Shown here: piece after piece, positions 22,598 to 35,134 of the stretch
Layout: every line of letters starts with the position of its first letter
How positions within the stretch are numbered: position 1 is the stretch's first letter
NCBI GenBank assembly: GCA_027603945.1
Contig: JADIIU010000016.1
Coordinates: 62,001 to 126,000 of the forward strand
Length of the DNA: 64,000 bases
Origin: Terramyces sp. JEL0728
Taxonomy: Eukaryota; Chytridiomycota; Chytridiomycetes; Rhizophydiales; Terramycetaceae
Direction: 5' to 3'
Notes under the pieces: generated by a model
Told to the model about the DNA's origin: nothing
Databases searched by the model: none
What the model saw: only the letters and a program-made list of their open reading frames with translations
Position numbers and translations under genes: made by a program

Positions 22598-25500
22598 CTA
22601 TAGTGACTTTTGTACAGCTTTCAATTCCTCTGGAGTAAAGTTTAACAACATGCCCAGCACCCCAACCAGCTGTATTCTTTGCGTCTATATTAACCATTTT
22701 AATACTCTTTTGTTTGATTCCAACAGTTTCAGTACAACATTCTTTAAATACTCTGGTTCCAGGTGAAGCTGTTTCGTGCCGTTGATGGAATTTCTTGTAG
22801 GAGACACAGCAGGTGGAGAATATTTCATTGGGGGAGGTATATCGTGCGAACCAGCCCTTGAAAGTCTTGGCGAGCTAACAACGCTTGAAGCAGACGAGCC
22901 TGGCCTTGATAGCTTCTTAACCTCTTCTTTTAATGTCTACATAAATATATCTGTACCTTATTTAGATTTTTCAATTGGAACTCTCTCATTCTAAAGTCTG
23001 AAAGCAAATTATCCTTTTCCATTGTCCAGGCTACCTTTTCTTTTGAAAGAGTGGTTAGTTTTTCCTCCAAATCACGAATTTTTATCTACAAATTATCCCA
23101 GAATTACTGTTAGTAACGCAGATTGTTGAATCAATTCTTGATCTTCCCTTTGATTGTCATTTTTCATTTTCTCCATGTTTAGTAACTTTGCCTCTCCCTC
23201 CTTTTTCTCTTGTTCGAGCCTTTGCAGTTGTATTTCAAGGTCTGCCAACATTCTGCTGGCCGCACTCTGGCGCTGCTCATTGTCCTGCAGTTCGTTTTGC
23301 AGTTCTTCAATCTTTTTTTGTCCCAAAATTACAGCATTCTTCATCACAGAGGATTCTTCAGTTAATTTCAGTTGTTCTTGACTGCATTCAAAATACTTTA
23401 CTTCCATTTCTGAAATCGACAGTTTCAAGTTATCATTTTCAATGCATTTCATTTCAAAAAGGGACTTTGACGTTGCTAGCTCTGCATCAATGTTCTCAAT
23501 TCTGTTGTCGGCAGCAGTTAAATTAGACTGCAACTGTTCAATTTCGTTTTTGAATTGTTTCATTTCGTTTTTCATCCCTTCTTCATTTTCCAATTGAGAT
23601 TGGGAATTCTGTTGAAGTTTTATAGCATATTCATGTTTTGTTTCTTCTAAAAATTTAACCTTTCCTTCTTCTGCCAAAGCAAATTTCTTTTGTTCTGAAG
23701 CCAATTCATTCTTCAAAGCGTCAATTTCCAAGTTAAGAGCATGCATTTTCTGCAATCTATTTTCCAGTTCTTCTTTCTGAAGCAACAAGCCAGACACCTG
23801 CGAATCCTTTTCTTTCAATGCCTTCTCCTTGCTTTCCAATGTCTTTACTTTTATTTCAAGATCATCTTGCAGTTTTTTGGCTTCGTCAGTTTTTATTTGC
23901 ACATCATTTTCAAGTTTGATGATTCTGTTCTTTGAGTTACGTAATAATTGAATAGACTTTGTCTTCTTTTCTTCTTCCAAAGTAAGTTTCTTTTGAGTAT
24001 CAGCCAGTTCGTTTTGTACATTTACAATTTGTTCTTCCAAGGATTTGCTATTTTCTTCAACTGCCTGCAATTTCCCCCTTAAATCTTTGATTTGCTCATC
24101 TGAAAGTAGATCCCCATTCTTTTCAGAAAGCTCTGCGATTTTCCGTTCCTTCTCGGAACAGCTATCTTCTAATTGGTTTATTTGTGACTTTAAATTGTCA
24201 ATTTCATCAGAATTGAATTGTGGTTCTGTTTGAATATTATCGCGGCTTGCTAATAAATCCAATTCTTTTGTAAGTTCTTCATTTATGTTCACCAAATCAG
24301 AATTTACAAGGGTGAATTCGGCCAACTTTTCTTCCAGCACTTTTAAATCGCACTCTGCTTTTGTTTTTAGACCTATCTGGGATTTAAGCTGTTCAGTCTG
24401 TTCATTTAATTCAAGGGTAAGAGTGCTGAATCTCGATTGTAAATCCATGTTCAAAGCTTTTGTGGCACGAATTTCTTGATTCAATTCTTGTAATTTCTGC
24501 AGAAACTCTGCATCACCGTTAGTAACTGTAACATCATCTGGAGTGTCTTCCAAATCTTCCTTCAAGTGTTCAATTCCAACTTCATCGCCAATTGAGCCGA
24601 GTTCCACGAGCAAATCGCAAACTTTTTGAATGTTACCAACGTCTAAATTATCACGCATCTCTTCATTCTTTGTAGCAGCTGATGCCATTTCTTCCAGCTG
24701 AAGGACTAATTGATTAAGCCCGGGAAAAGTTGAAAGTAGGTTCCGTAGCTTTGATCTATAAACCTCTCCTAGTTCATATTCTCGTTTCAGCTTTTCTTTA
24801 AGGGATATAATTTCTTTCTTTGCATTTGAAGATTTTGAGATTGACTCTGATTGTGTAAAATCTAGCTTTTCTTTTAATTCTAAATTCAACTGGATCAACT
24901 CTGTTTCATGCTTTTCAGATCTCGACAGTCGTTCTTTCAAAAGTTTTGCCTTATTTTCTAAATTTGAAATATTGGATTCCAACTTTGCTTCATGCGACTG
25001 CAATTCCTGCAGTTGACCAGATTTTAAAAGTAAATCCTTTTTGGCTTGACTATATTCTTCAGTCGATTTAGAAATCTGCAATTTATACTTTGTTTTTAAC
25101 GTTTCAATCGACTTTTCCTTCTCAGAGATTGTTGTCTTTAGTTTGTCAATGCTTGTTTTCGCTGATTGAAAATCTTTTTCAATTGTCTCCTTTTCCAGCT
25201 TATGTTTATGCAGCTCAGCAGATAACTCTTGTACTTTTCCATTTGCCTTTTCCAAACGGTCTTTGATCTCTTCATTGTTATCCTGCGATCCATGTATTGT
25301 AAGTTCATTGAGCAACTCTGCATTAGACTTTTCCGAAGTTTCAAGTTTTTGTTGGACCGTCCTCAACCTATGTTCCAGGGCGGCGAATCGTTCCCGCGAT
25401 TCTTGTCGAACTTGTTCCAATTCCACACCTGACGAAGAAACCTCCCGCAATTGTTTATTCAAAGATACTATCTTTTCTTTCAGCTTTTCTGATTCGTCAG

Positions 25501-26476
25501 TCAATTCTGCCAAATCGTCGACCATAGCTGAAGCTTGCGATCGTAATCCAGCAATAGTTTCATCGTCGGTTTTCTTTGCTGCAGTTAATTTTTTGCTATT
25601 TTGAATGGCAGTTTCATATTCTGCAGACATGGTTTGAATTTTAGATTTGAGGGCAGTGATGGTATTCAACTGCGTATTTATTTTCATCTTCAGATTGCCG
25701 TTTTCAACTTCTAGTTGGCTAGATAAATCGATTTTATCCGGCAAAGAATCCTGCGAAGATGCTGAAGACATTCCTCCATTTGTTTCCACAGTTTTAAGCT
25801 TCTCAACAGCGCTGTTCCTTTGTTCCGTTACATTTTTCAAAGCAGATGCAAGCTCTCTTATCTTTAGCTTTAAAGTTATCGGATCCGTTGACGGTGGAGT
25901 TGAAATTCCCGAGTTGTCTTCTGTTGGAGTTGAAATGCCGTCGGTTTTAGAAAGTTTATGCTTCAGCTTATTGATTTCCTCTTCTCTACTGACCAATTTG
26001 GATTGTATTGCACTATACATATCAGCATTAGTATCTGCTTCCTTTTCATAGCTTTCCTTCATCTCGTTGATTTGATTGAGGAGTTTCTTAATCTCCTTGT
26101 CAGCTTCAAAACTCTGCTGGGATGATTTAACCATAATCTCCAGGTCTGCAAAATCATTTGGAAGCTTTAGTTCTGTGATAGAAGAATTTTGTGTGATTAT
26201 ATTCTCTACCTGGTCGTATTTCGATTTTAATGCTTTGTATGCTCTTGCCAATTCTGAAATTAATAATGGTTCACCGACAAATCGAGACTCCATTTTCTTT
26301 AGGCGTTCAAGTTCTGATGTATCTAGGCTTTCTCCTTTGGTGCTTGTTTCATCCTTATTTTCTTTGGAGTCGTTTGCTTCTGGCTGATTTAATTGGTTCG
26401 CCAAAGACATGCTCAGTCTCGTAGCTTGTTCCAGTCGAGCCTGAATTCCTGAATAAAAGGAATTGTTGCTTGACAT
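22598..26476 (-). CDS. GRIP-domain golgin (coiled-coil Golgi tether)
   Basis: A 1271-aa protein in four exons (introns 23086-23107, 22937-22956, 22685-22705; 20-22 nt). Residues from about 100 to 1130 are nearly continuous coiled coil, broken by short Ser/Thr/Pro segments. A linker with SRPGSSASSVVSSPR precedes the C-terminal GRIP domain: EPEYLKNVVLKLLES, then after the last intron QLVGVLGMLLNFTPEELKAV. The tyrosine of EYLKN is the GRIP residue that binds Arl1-GTP in Imh1 and golgin-245. The function is thus vesicle tethering at the trans-Golgi. The last intron splits the GRIP domain, so retention would abolish Golgi targeting. The ATG at 26476 lies 31 bp from the divergent peptidase start. 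Confidence 0.9.
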
Positions 26477-26507
26477 AGATTTTGAAAATCTGGTTTGAAA
26501 AAACACA

Positions 26508-28707
26508 ATGTTTGCAAAACGAATCACAAAACCCGCACTGATATATGGATTCGATTGCTTCAACCATGTCAACCATTCATTGAAACCAACCGGACTGTTT
26601 GGATACAAAGGATTGGACAAACCGGATGGACTATTAAAAGCTGCGGAAGCGTGCGTTAAACAGGCGATTGCAATTACTTCTGACATTTGTAATGCAGAGA
26701 CAGATTCAGAGCTGAAAAAGACTGTGAAAAGGATTGACACTATCTCAGATGTTCTTTGCACAGTGCTGGATTGTTCAGAACTCATTCAAAACGTACATGC
26801 TGACAAAGAATTTGCAAAAGTAGCTGGCGATGTTTCCTCACTGCTGAATTCATTTCTGAATCAGCTGAATACCCACCAAGGGCTGTATTCTGCTCTTAAA
26901 CGAGTGGTGGACAACCGCAATATTTCAAAAGGGTTTTCCGAACAAGAACTTGCAGTCGCCAAGCTGCTCTTACAGGATTTCGAAAAATCTGGAGTGCATA
27001 TGCCACAAAAAGAGCGAAATCGATTCATCGAAATTAATGACTCAATTAGAAAACTGGGATTGGAGTTTTCAGCTATATCTCACCCTGCAGATTCTCAAAT
27101 ATTGCTGAAAAATCAAAACAGTCCACTGGAAGGAGTGCCATTTCAACTTCTAGAATATTTAGAAAAGAATAAGAAGGATGGATCCTATTTGGCTGTTCCA
27201 TCAGATTTTGGCGTGACGAACCTGATATTAAAAACTGCAAAGAAAGAAGACACAAGGAGGGCAATATTTTTGGGAATGAACTCTGCTACAGATGCGCAGG
27301 TGGCTAAATTAGAAGAATTGTTGAAAGAGAGGGCTGCTCTTGCGAATTTGTTAAATAAGGAGAGTTATGCGCACATGTATCTGGTTGATAAAATGGCTGG
27401 CAGTCCTGGTAGCTTATTATTGACGTAGAAACGGTAGACTCTTTTCTGAACTCTCTTGCGCACATAAATATGCCACTTGCAAAAGCAGATTTCAAACAGC
27501 TAAAGCAAATCAAGGAAAAGGAATTAGGGACGGAAAGCAATGTTAATGCATGGGATAAACTGTACTACTCCCAAAGGCTGATTCCTCTCTCCAAAAACAA
27601 TTCAACCCACCCGCTGCCCGAATACTACTCTGTTGGAACGATATTCCAAGGATTATCGGATATATTTGAGGCAATTTATGGCCTCAAGTTTGAATTGGAG
27701 GTGATTTCTCCAGGAGAAACTTGGCATGAAGATGTCCGAAAAATCAATGTTGTTCACGAATCAGAAGGTAAAATCGGCACGATATACTGTGATCTATTTG
27801 AAAGAGAGAAAGATGAAGCTCCAAAATATGTGAATGCTGCACATTTTACTGTGCGGTGTTCGCGCAGAATAGATAATGACGAGGAAGTAGTCCAGGAACA
27901 AAATTGGAGAATGAAAAACCCAAAATCTGAAAAAACTATCGAGACTAAACTTGGAAAAAGATGTTACCAGCTGCCAATAGTTGCGCTTGTCACTAATTTC
28001 CCTCGCGCAAACAAGAGTTCTCCGTGTTTTTTGAATGTCAATGATATAGAAACGCTGTTCCACGAAATGGGACACGCAATGCATTGTAAGATTGGAAATT
28101 AATTCTAGCAATGCTGGCACAAACCGACTATCAGCACATATCAGGCACCAGAGTTGCAATGGACTTTGTAGAAGTACCGTCCATCTTGATGGAATATTTC
28201 GCTCGCATGCCTCAGGTTTTACATGATATTGGAAGGCACTATCAATCAGGAGAAAAACCTCCCATGTCTCTAGTAGATTTGCATTTGAGCTACCAAAACA
28301 TTGGAAATGGCCTGGAAACACAAAATCAGATCCAGATCGCAATGCTTGATCAAATTTATCATTCTTCGGCTGTGAAAGAACCAAATTTTAATAGCTCAAA
28401 AGTTCTTTACAGTTTGTCAAAACACATGAATCCAATTCCAATGTTACCCCCATCCAAATGGCAAGTACAATTTTCCCACCTGTATTCGTACGGGTCAATC
28501 TACTACACCTACCTTTGGTCTAGAAGATGGGCAAACCGAATATTTACTAAACACTTTTCCAACAAATCTTCGAATGAATGGCGAGAAGGTGGAGAGCTCC
28601 TGCGACACAAAGTTTTGGGGGTTGGCGGTGGAAAGGATCCGTTTATTGGACTTGATGCTGTCGGAGTGGTTAAAGATCGAGAGAGAGAAGGTATTTATGA
28701 AGATTAA
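26508..28707 (+). CDS. OCT1: Mitochondrial intermediate peptidase (MIP/OCT1, M3 family)
   Basis: Three exons (introns 27409-27428, 28086-28108; 20 and 23 nt) give 718 aa. The N-terminus MFAKRITKPALIYGF is basic and acid-free, fitting a matrix targeting sequence, followed by GLFGYKGLDKPDGL, characteristic of MIP. The zinc-binding motif FHEMGHAMH sits at the end of exon 2, and the second intron begins just three residues later. The region ISGTRVAMDFVEVPSILMEYF is the conserved downstream helix with the third zinc ligand (E). MIP removes octapeptides from imported precursors after MPP cleavage. Its stop lies 17 bp from the convergent LAMTOR2 stop. Confidence 0.92.
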
Positions 28708-28724
28708 AAGTGATATTATTGATT

Positions 28725-29156
28725 TTAATTTTTTTCAGAGCTGAATTCCAATAATGCGTCCTGTAATGTATATGCGAGTAAATTAGCCTGGAGTGAGTAA
28801 AACTAACCTTATTGTTTAATATTCCAAGCTCGACCTCCAAGGTCGCCAGCATTCCAACCAAAAACGACCCAACACGCACTACACAGATATTTCCCAGCTC
28901 GTTGTTGATGAGCAATGAATTGAGGTTCTTTCTGTTTGAGGTGATGTTTGGAGTTCCATGTTTCATATACGCAAACCATGCGTTATCCAGTAGGGCAGAA
29001 AGTACTTTAATGTCCACCAGTTCTCCTCCATAGTATGAAACCAATCTACCATCCTTGTCGCTTATACTACGTTAATAAGTATTACAAAGCTGACTGCATT
29101 CCCTCCTCCAAAGCGTCTGCTAAGGTTTGCTTTATTCCTGATGCACTTAGCAGCAT
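28725..29156 (-). CDS. LAMTOR2: LAMTOR2 (p14/Robld3) Ragulator subunit, roadblock fold
   Basis: Three exons (introns 29067-29085 and 28788-28807; 19 and 20 nt) give 130 aa, the family's usual size (human 125). Matching features: a start like MLLSASGIKQTLADALEEG (compare LTQVLSQANTGG), DKDGRLVSYYGGE, ALLDNAWFAYMKHG (compare ASNIWAAYDRNG), LLINNELGNICVVRVGSFLVG and a final helix ANLLAYTLQDALLEF. LAMTOR2 pairs with LAMTOR3 in the Ragulator that anchors Rag GTPases and TORC1 to the lysosome/vacuole. The family call rests on the pattern across the protein. Budding yeast uses the diverged Ego proteins, so a clear LAMTOR2 fits an early-branching lineage. Confidence 0.8.
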
Positions 29157-29292
29157 TAAAATTTGGAAAGTTGATTCCCATTTACATGGAACAAAATTGG
29201 AATAATCCAAAGTCAGGAATCTACTGATATACTATGATAAAGGCTCATTAAGCGGTTGGAAATCATTTTTCTCGCTTTCAACACATCACAAA

Positions 29293-30064
29293 ATGGGAGA
29301 TTCGCATATATACGACACCTACGAAAAGGAATTTAAAACTCTATACGATGCAATTTCAAAGAAAATAGGTTCTTTAAAGACCTCTGGTATCCAGGAGTTA
29401 ATGTAGACCAGCGCAATTTGCTCACAAACCAAATTAATCGCGAACTGGAAGAGGCTGATGAGATTGTATGGATAAATTAATATAGCTTGGGCAATTAGAA
29501 ATGGAACTCATGTCCCTCTCGCCGCAAAAGAGAAATCAAAATACTGTTACATTGCGAGGTTACAAGGATTCGTTAAAGAAACTAAAGAAAGACTTGGTAA
29601 AGTGAAATTTAAACTAGACATCCGCTTCGTTGTCCGAAAGAGATCAACTACTTGGTAGCCATTGACCTAATTATAGGATCTCACTCCATTGATATGGGCC
29701 ACGAAGATACAAGTCAACGGTCAAAGTTATTACAGGGGACTGAAAGGCTAGAAAATGCCAGCAAAAGACTCGATGGGGCACAGAGATTGGCTTTGGAAAC
29801 TGAAGCTATTGGTATCAGCACTTTAGGGGATCTCCACCGTCAAAGAAATCAAATTGAACGAACCAGAGATGGGGTAAATTGAAATTAATACAAGTTGGTA
29901 CAAGCGGATACTTGGATCGCAAAAAGCCAAGGTGTTTTGAAAGGAATGCAAAAAAAGTATTCAAACGCTGACTTAGATTGATGGAAAATAAGCTTTTAAT
30001 GTGGGCGATTGTTGCTCTGTTGGTTATTCTTATTCTCGCAATTATTGTCGCCAAAGTTGCATGA
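29293..30064 (+). CDS. VTI1: VTI1-type v-SNARE (Qb)
   Basis: Seven exons and six introns (20-22 nt) within 772 bp encode 215 aa. An N-terminal three-helix domain (YDTYEKEFKTLYDAISKKI) is followed by LQGTERLENASKRL, ALETEAIGISTLGDLHRQRNQ (the Qb SNARE start), LVQADTWIAKSQGVLKGMQKK, and a terminal transmembrane helix (LMWAIVALLVILILAIIV). This is the Vti1 layout, acting in Golgi-to-endosome and vacuole fusion. Introns are at 29387-29406, 29466-29485, 29597-29617, 29655-29676, 29874-29894 and 29957-29976. The last one lies just before the membrane anchor; retaining it gives a stop nine bases later and a soluble product. Confidence 0.92.
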
Positions 30065-30100
30065 TTTAATATCCTTTTCCCTAATATATTTTTTCCCTTA

Positions 30101-31618
30101 ATGGAGCACACTTCAAAAAAATTAAAATTGGACGATTCGGAGGATGGATCGGATATTGATAATTGGGACGATATAATTCCAAATGAAGCTCCGAATCCAG
30201 ACTATGAGGAACCCCAAACAAAAAGGATTGAAATCACCATTGAAAAGGAATCACCTAAAAAAACCACTATTAAGAAGCAAGACAGGGAATTGCGGAGAAA
30301 TATACATCAAGTCCACCTCCTTTGTCTACTCTCGGCTGCGATTCATCGAAACAGCTGGATTAATCAGCCCACTACGCTTGCTCTGATGTTGTCAATAATC
30401 CGATTTCAATTTTCCAACAGGACAAAGAGTGCGATAAAAAAGTATCTTTTGTGGTTCAAGGAATGCGTTATCGAAGAATATCGAGATTTGGATGCTTTTG
30501 AAGAACCGGTATTGCTACTGGTTGCTTCGCTCCGCGCTGTAAAGTTTCAAACAAGACTGATCGCATCATTCTTTCCAATTCCATTATCTTTATCAAAAAA
30601 GCCGATCGCTATTACAACTCCAATTAAATACTGGGCTGAAGTGTATATCGACAATGAATGGGTTGCATTTGATTCATCTGGTAAATTTGGCACCGAAGAA
30701 TTCATTGGCAATACAAACTGTTATATTGTTGCACTAGACTCTGAATTTGGATTCAAGGATTTAACAAAAAAGTATACTTTGCAGTGGGGAGCTGTAACAA
30801 GTAGGTTGCGATGCGGTGACTGGTGGCAAACCACTCTCTGGCTGTATTCGAAATCTCATAGCTCGGATAGTGATCTAATAGATGAGATTGAAATGCAGAA
30901 AAACCAGGCTGGGGAAAAGATGCCCACAAATATAAAAGGCTTCTTGAACCATCCACTTTATGCACTCGAAAGGCACTGCAAAAAGAACAAAGTCATATAC
31001 CCAAACGATAAATCCCATGCGGTTGGGATATTCAAGAATGAGCTGGTATTTCCAAGAGCCCTTGTCAAACTGGTATCTATCTGGTAATCTGTAGGTGTTG
31101 AGCGAAAATGGATGGCAGAAAGAAGGGAAGCAGATCAAACAAGGACAAGAACCTTTTAGGACAAAGGGTGGAGACACTGCTAGCTCATTTCTGTACGGCG
31201 AATGGCAAACTGAAGATATGAACCGGCCAACTCTTCAAGTATTATTTAATTCATGTAGAATATGAAGCTGCCTGCCAACAAGTATGGCAACTTTGAATTA
31301 TTTCATCCAAATATGCTTCCTATCGGATGCATGCATCTACAAGGAAATACCTACAAGAAATTAGCAAAATCGCTAGGTATACAGTTTCAGACTGTAGTCA
31401 CAGGCTTTGAATTCCGGAATAGAAGCATGGTCCCTGTATTGGACGGGGTTTTAGTGCTGGAAGAGGATGCCGCATTGCTTAAGGAATCAATTGCAGAGTT
31501 TGAGCTTCAAGAAAGACAAAAGCAGTTGAAAGCCAAGGAAATCGCTATCTGGGAAAGATGGAAGAAACTGATTATGAAAACTATGCTACAAAAGCGATTG
31601 GAGCGAGACTATCTATAA
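30101..31618 (+). CDS. RAD4: RAD4/XPC nucleotide-excision-repair damage sensor
   Basis: Three exons (introns 31073-31094, 31239-31258) give 491 aa. An acidic/basic N-terminus leads into the transglutaminase-like fold (RELRRNIHQVHLLCLLSAAI, then PIKYWAEVYIDNEWVAFDSS, where human XPC has the HVWVEVF region). The BHD domains follow: GFLNHPLYALERHCKKNKVIYP, MKLPANKYGNFELFHPNMLP and GCMHLQGNTYKKLAKSLGIQFQ, ending in VVTGFEFRN. These are strongly diagnostic of Rad4/XPC, which recognises helix-distorting lesions. The protein is short for the family (yeast 754, human 940), lacking long N-terminal and C-terminal arms. Confidence 0.9.
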
Positions 31619-31636
31619 AATTAACTACTATATAAT

Positions 31637-32237
31637 TTATTCGTCTTCTGGAGGCATCGCATTATCGGCCAAGAACGCTTCCAGCTCATCATTTTCTAAT
31701 CGAAGCTCTTCCAACTTGCGCTCCATTACAGTCTTTTCGGCTTGTAAAGTATGTACACGATCCCTTAATCTATTGTTTAGCCAAAATGTACTCTCCCATC
31801 TCGTCCGTCACTCTCTTTTGCTCGTTATCCAGCACTCTGCATTCTTCTTGCTGTATTTTACATTGATTCTTAATTTCAATGGAAGTCTGCATCAAAATTT
31901 CCAGCTCTTGTCGGGATTTTTGTGTGCGATCTACCAACACATCGATATGCTTGATTATCATTGCAAATTTTGGGTTCTCTTTCACTTTCTTCATGTCTGC
32001 AATATCTTCTTCGGTTAATATTTGAGCAAAAGCAATCTTCTTTGCAGCTCCAAGTGCTGTATTTGCAGAATGTTTATCTCCGAGTTTGTTCGAAGAGGTT
32101 CTCTCCTTTTCATTCAACTGAGTCGAATTGCGATTAAAAATATCTTCATCTGATACTGGCGCTGCAAAGGATTTCCCGGCATTATTTGATACTTTGGGGA
32201 TCGCGAACTTTTCTCCTTCCATTCGATTCAAAAACAT
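31637..32237 (-). CDS. Small coiled-coil protein, family unrecognised
   Basis: Two exons (22-nt intron, 31770-31791) encode 192 aa from the ATG at 32237, or 187 aa from the next in-frame ATG at 32222. A basic, Ser/Asn-rich N-terminus of about 75 residues precedes a helical region (KIAFAQILTEEDIADMKKV) and a continuous coiled coil that ends ELRLENDELEAFLADN. Heptads of Leu/Ile are clear across the intron. No family recognised; tethers, spindle and cytoskeletal adaptors all look like this. It sits only 12 bp downstream of the MIOS stop on the same strand and 18 bp from the convergent RAD4 stop. Confidence 0.65.
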
Positions 32238-32249
32238 TTATTGGCAAAA

Positions 32250-34918
32250 TCAACTAAAATTACATAGACAGTCACAGTTTGCCACTGGACATTGAACATT
32301 ACTTTCAAACCATTCGAATATATGCTTTGAGTGCCCTCCATGGCTACAAGACTGGCACCAAGTAAACCACAAGTCGAACTTTGATAATGGATCTGCGTGA
32401 AAAAGAAATTACCTATCGTATTAATCTTTTTGGGATTGATCGAATCCAAGGTAGTATCATAAGGAACGCCAACAGACATAAGACAGAGTGAACATTTTGG
32501 AAATGATTTTGAACATGAAGGGCAATGAGACATTTTGGATTTGAGAGCACCTACTGGCATTGATATTGACTGAGAGTTTGACTTTTTGGCCATTCTAAAT
32601 ACTGGAGAGATCGGCTGACTGCAGAACTGACACTTGACATGGATTTGCGGTGGTACTTCTAGCTTGTTATTGTGGATCTGCAGCCGCTCAATGTCAAATT
32701 CTGCGCGGATGTGGAATAGCTCCCATTGGTCTAGCAGCTGAAGGTATCTACTATTAAGGAAAAAAACATTTCAATCCAATTTTCTAATCTGCCATCCGTT
32801 TCCAAGGGTTTTAAAGTGAGCAGCAACACTGAGCTTTGAATGTCGCCCGATTTATCAATGTACTTTTCAATCAAGTCCAGACACTGCTCAGTCCAACCTG
32901 TCAGGAGCAAACCATCGATTCTTCCTTGTTCAGTGACTTTGCTTGTCCATTTTGAGACGTAATTTTTCAACTTTGTCAGCGGTAATTACCTCTTGATCAC
33001 TTAAGAATAGCAAAGCCATAATCAAACGCTCATACATCGGCAGTGACGTTTCTGATAGCACCAAACTCCAATTGCCCTCGGAAGACATGATTCCGAATAA
33101 CGCTCTCAAATACGGATCAGCTAGCTGATATGACAAGTTTTTGCAAAGACTTTTCCAAATATTCCTGTTCGACTCGTTTGACAAATTTCCAAATCCACCA
33201 GCAAGCGCGGCTGCAACAAGCATCAGCCGTTCATCTATTGTCAAATATCAACTACTTCTGCTAGAGTTCAGACATTCTATGGTTTTGCTCAAATCGGCAT
33301 AGTATAAAAATGTTAATCCCGCTGCCTTTTCAAACTCACCATCATATTCAATTCTAAGTTATTCATAATCTACTTTCTAATTGCTTCTTGGAATTTCAAA
33401 TTGTCCACCTCTGGGTCTTTGTAATGCCAACCACACAAATATAGTGCTAAATCTCTAACTCTATTTTTGTAAATTTTCATATTAAATCCAAGCTGCATCT
33501 CAATAACTCTCTCTACGCTCTCTGGCATCGAGTTGACCATATTCAACAAACCGGTAGTTGCATAATCCTGTTCCGCCTGCAGAGTTGATGGTAGGTTTTT
33601 AAAGGCTGCATTATTATTGGATTACCATAAACATATCTCCAAGCACATTTTAGGTGGTCATCGAATTTAATGGTATTCAAGTTCGCCTCTGCCTGCGATT
33701 AAACCAAAATACCTTTAAGGAATAGCCTTGAATAGCCCTGCTGTACATTATATCGGAAATATCTTCAACTCTGCTTTTTAATTCCTTTGTTTTTGTCGAA
33801 TAATGCACAATTTTTGTATTTTCAATTACCGAAATGTTTAAATTTGGTGTCCAGGAGGAAAACCTAATTGGGGGTATTTGGAAGGTTTCTAATCGCATCT
33901 CTTTTCCAGAACACAATAACAATGGATATCCAAATGCTTTGACAGAGTTCTTTGCCACCCAAGCAATGTTATTTATATTCAAATCGGACAGTTTCACTGC
34001 AATTAGAACAAACTCACCGGATCTTGTCCGATAGACAACCGTGCTTTTAGGTTCGTGGGCATTGGACAGCATGTCAAATTGACTTTTCGGATCAGATGAC
34101 AGTTCATCTCCAATGATATTCGACTGTGCATCAAGAGTCATAGAATCCATTTCCCACAGTCGAATTATTGGTGATTCCTTTCCGAAACCGCTCAGTACAC
34201 CGCTTCTTAAGGTGGACCAGGCAATACCTCCTATTCCAAATCTAAAATCTGAAGTTATGGTAAGTATTGCTTCGCCAACTTTTCTAATATCCCATAGCTT
34301 TATAACTCCATCTTCGGCATACGAGGCAAATCGTTGTTGGTAAAACGGATCACTTGTAATGCCGTTGACTGCTTTTGTTGTAATGGTAAATATTGGACTC
34401 GCATCTGGGTTTTCTCTTAAATCATATCCTCTAAGTAGTTGTTTGCCCATCCCAGCTACCACTGTATCTGTTGTATTCAACCACGACGCAGAGGATACTC
34501 CTTGAGAACTTCCATGCTTGGATAAGAGAGAATTCACATGTTATTTTAGAATTACCATATTATTTACATCCCAAAATAACAATCCAAATTCGTTCTTTGC
34601 TTTATCCAATCCAGACAAAAGAATATTCTTCTTTCCGGGACACCAATCCACAACATTGCAATTCCTGGATGCTTTAGACCAAAGATCATTAACAAGGCTT
34701 ATATCTGTGGTCTTTACCAGTTTGATTTGTCCTGTAGCAAACCCCAGAGCTGTGAGTGTAGACTGGCTCGCAATGCAGCTAATCAAAGGGAATTCAGTGT
34801 TGATTTGAACTAGTTTCGGTTTCGGCGATAATTCATATATTCTTAAATCGGATCCTGCAACAATACATTTTTTGTCGATTACTTCAATACTTTTTTAAAT
34901 AGATTCTTACTTTAGCAT
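32250..34918 (-). CDS. SEA4: MIOS/SEA4, WD40-zinc-ribbon subunit of GATOR2/SEACAT
   Basis: Ten exons give 822 aa, close to human MIOS (875). WD repeats occupy the first 330 residues (GSDLRIYELSPKPKLVQ, VAGMGKQLLRGYDLRE, GVIKLWDIRKVGEAILTI). An alpha-solenoid follows (NIWKSLCKNLSYQLADPYLRAL, GLLLTGWTEQCLDLIEKYID). The C-terminus carries the zinc-binding CQFCSQPIS, CPSCSKSFPKCSLC and WCQSCSHGGHSKHIFEWF with a final CPVANCDCLC. GATOR2 positively regulates TORC1. Exon 1 is only 8 nt (ATGCTAAA). Introns are 19-21 nt except one of 39 nt (34517-34555). Intron 32748-32767 has two possible AG ends; the second keeps WIEIYLQLLDQW aligned with human WIENYRNLLDAW. Confidence 0.92.
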
Positions 34919-35134
34919 TCAAAAAATGTAAAAAATCAAAGAACTTTATAATTGACTGTAATCTATTTCTAATTATTCCACGAATATCTGAACGGGATTC
35001 GTTGCTCTCGGTCCGCTTCAACTTGGACTGTTGCCCAAGCATGTTGCGAGCTATGAGACTAAAAGTTACTCTGATTGGAGATTGCACAATATCAGGAATA
35101 GTGTTATTTTTTCTGTCCGAAATATTTCTTGTAC

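Noticed and set aside
22776..26424. Many long open frames on the strand opposite the golgin gene.
   Set aside because: They are antisense shadows of a long coiled-coil coding sequence; they lack starts, motifs and splice patterns.
28725..34918. A TORC1 gene cluster formed by LAMTOR2 and MIOS.
   Set aside because: The two are 3 kb apart on one strand, but VTI1, RAD4 and a coiled-coil gene intervene. With only two members in a dense genome, chance proximity is the simpler reading.
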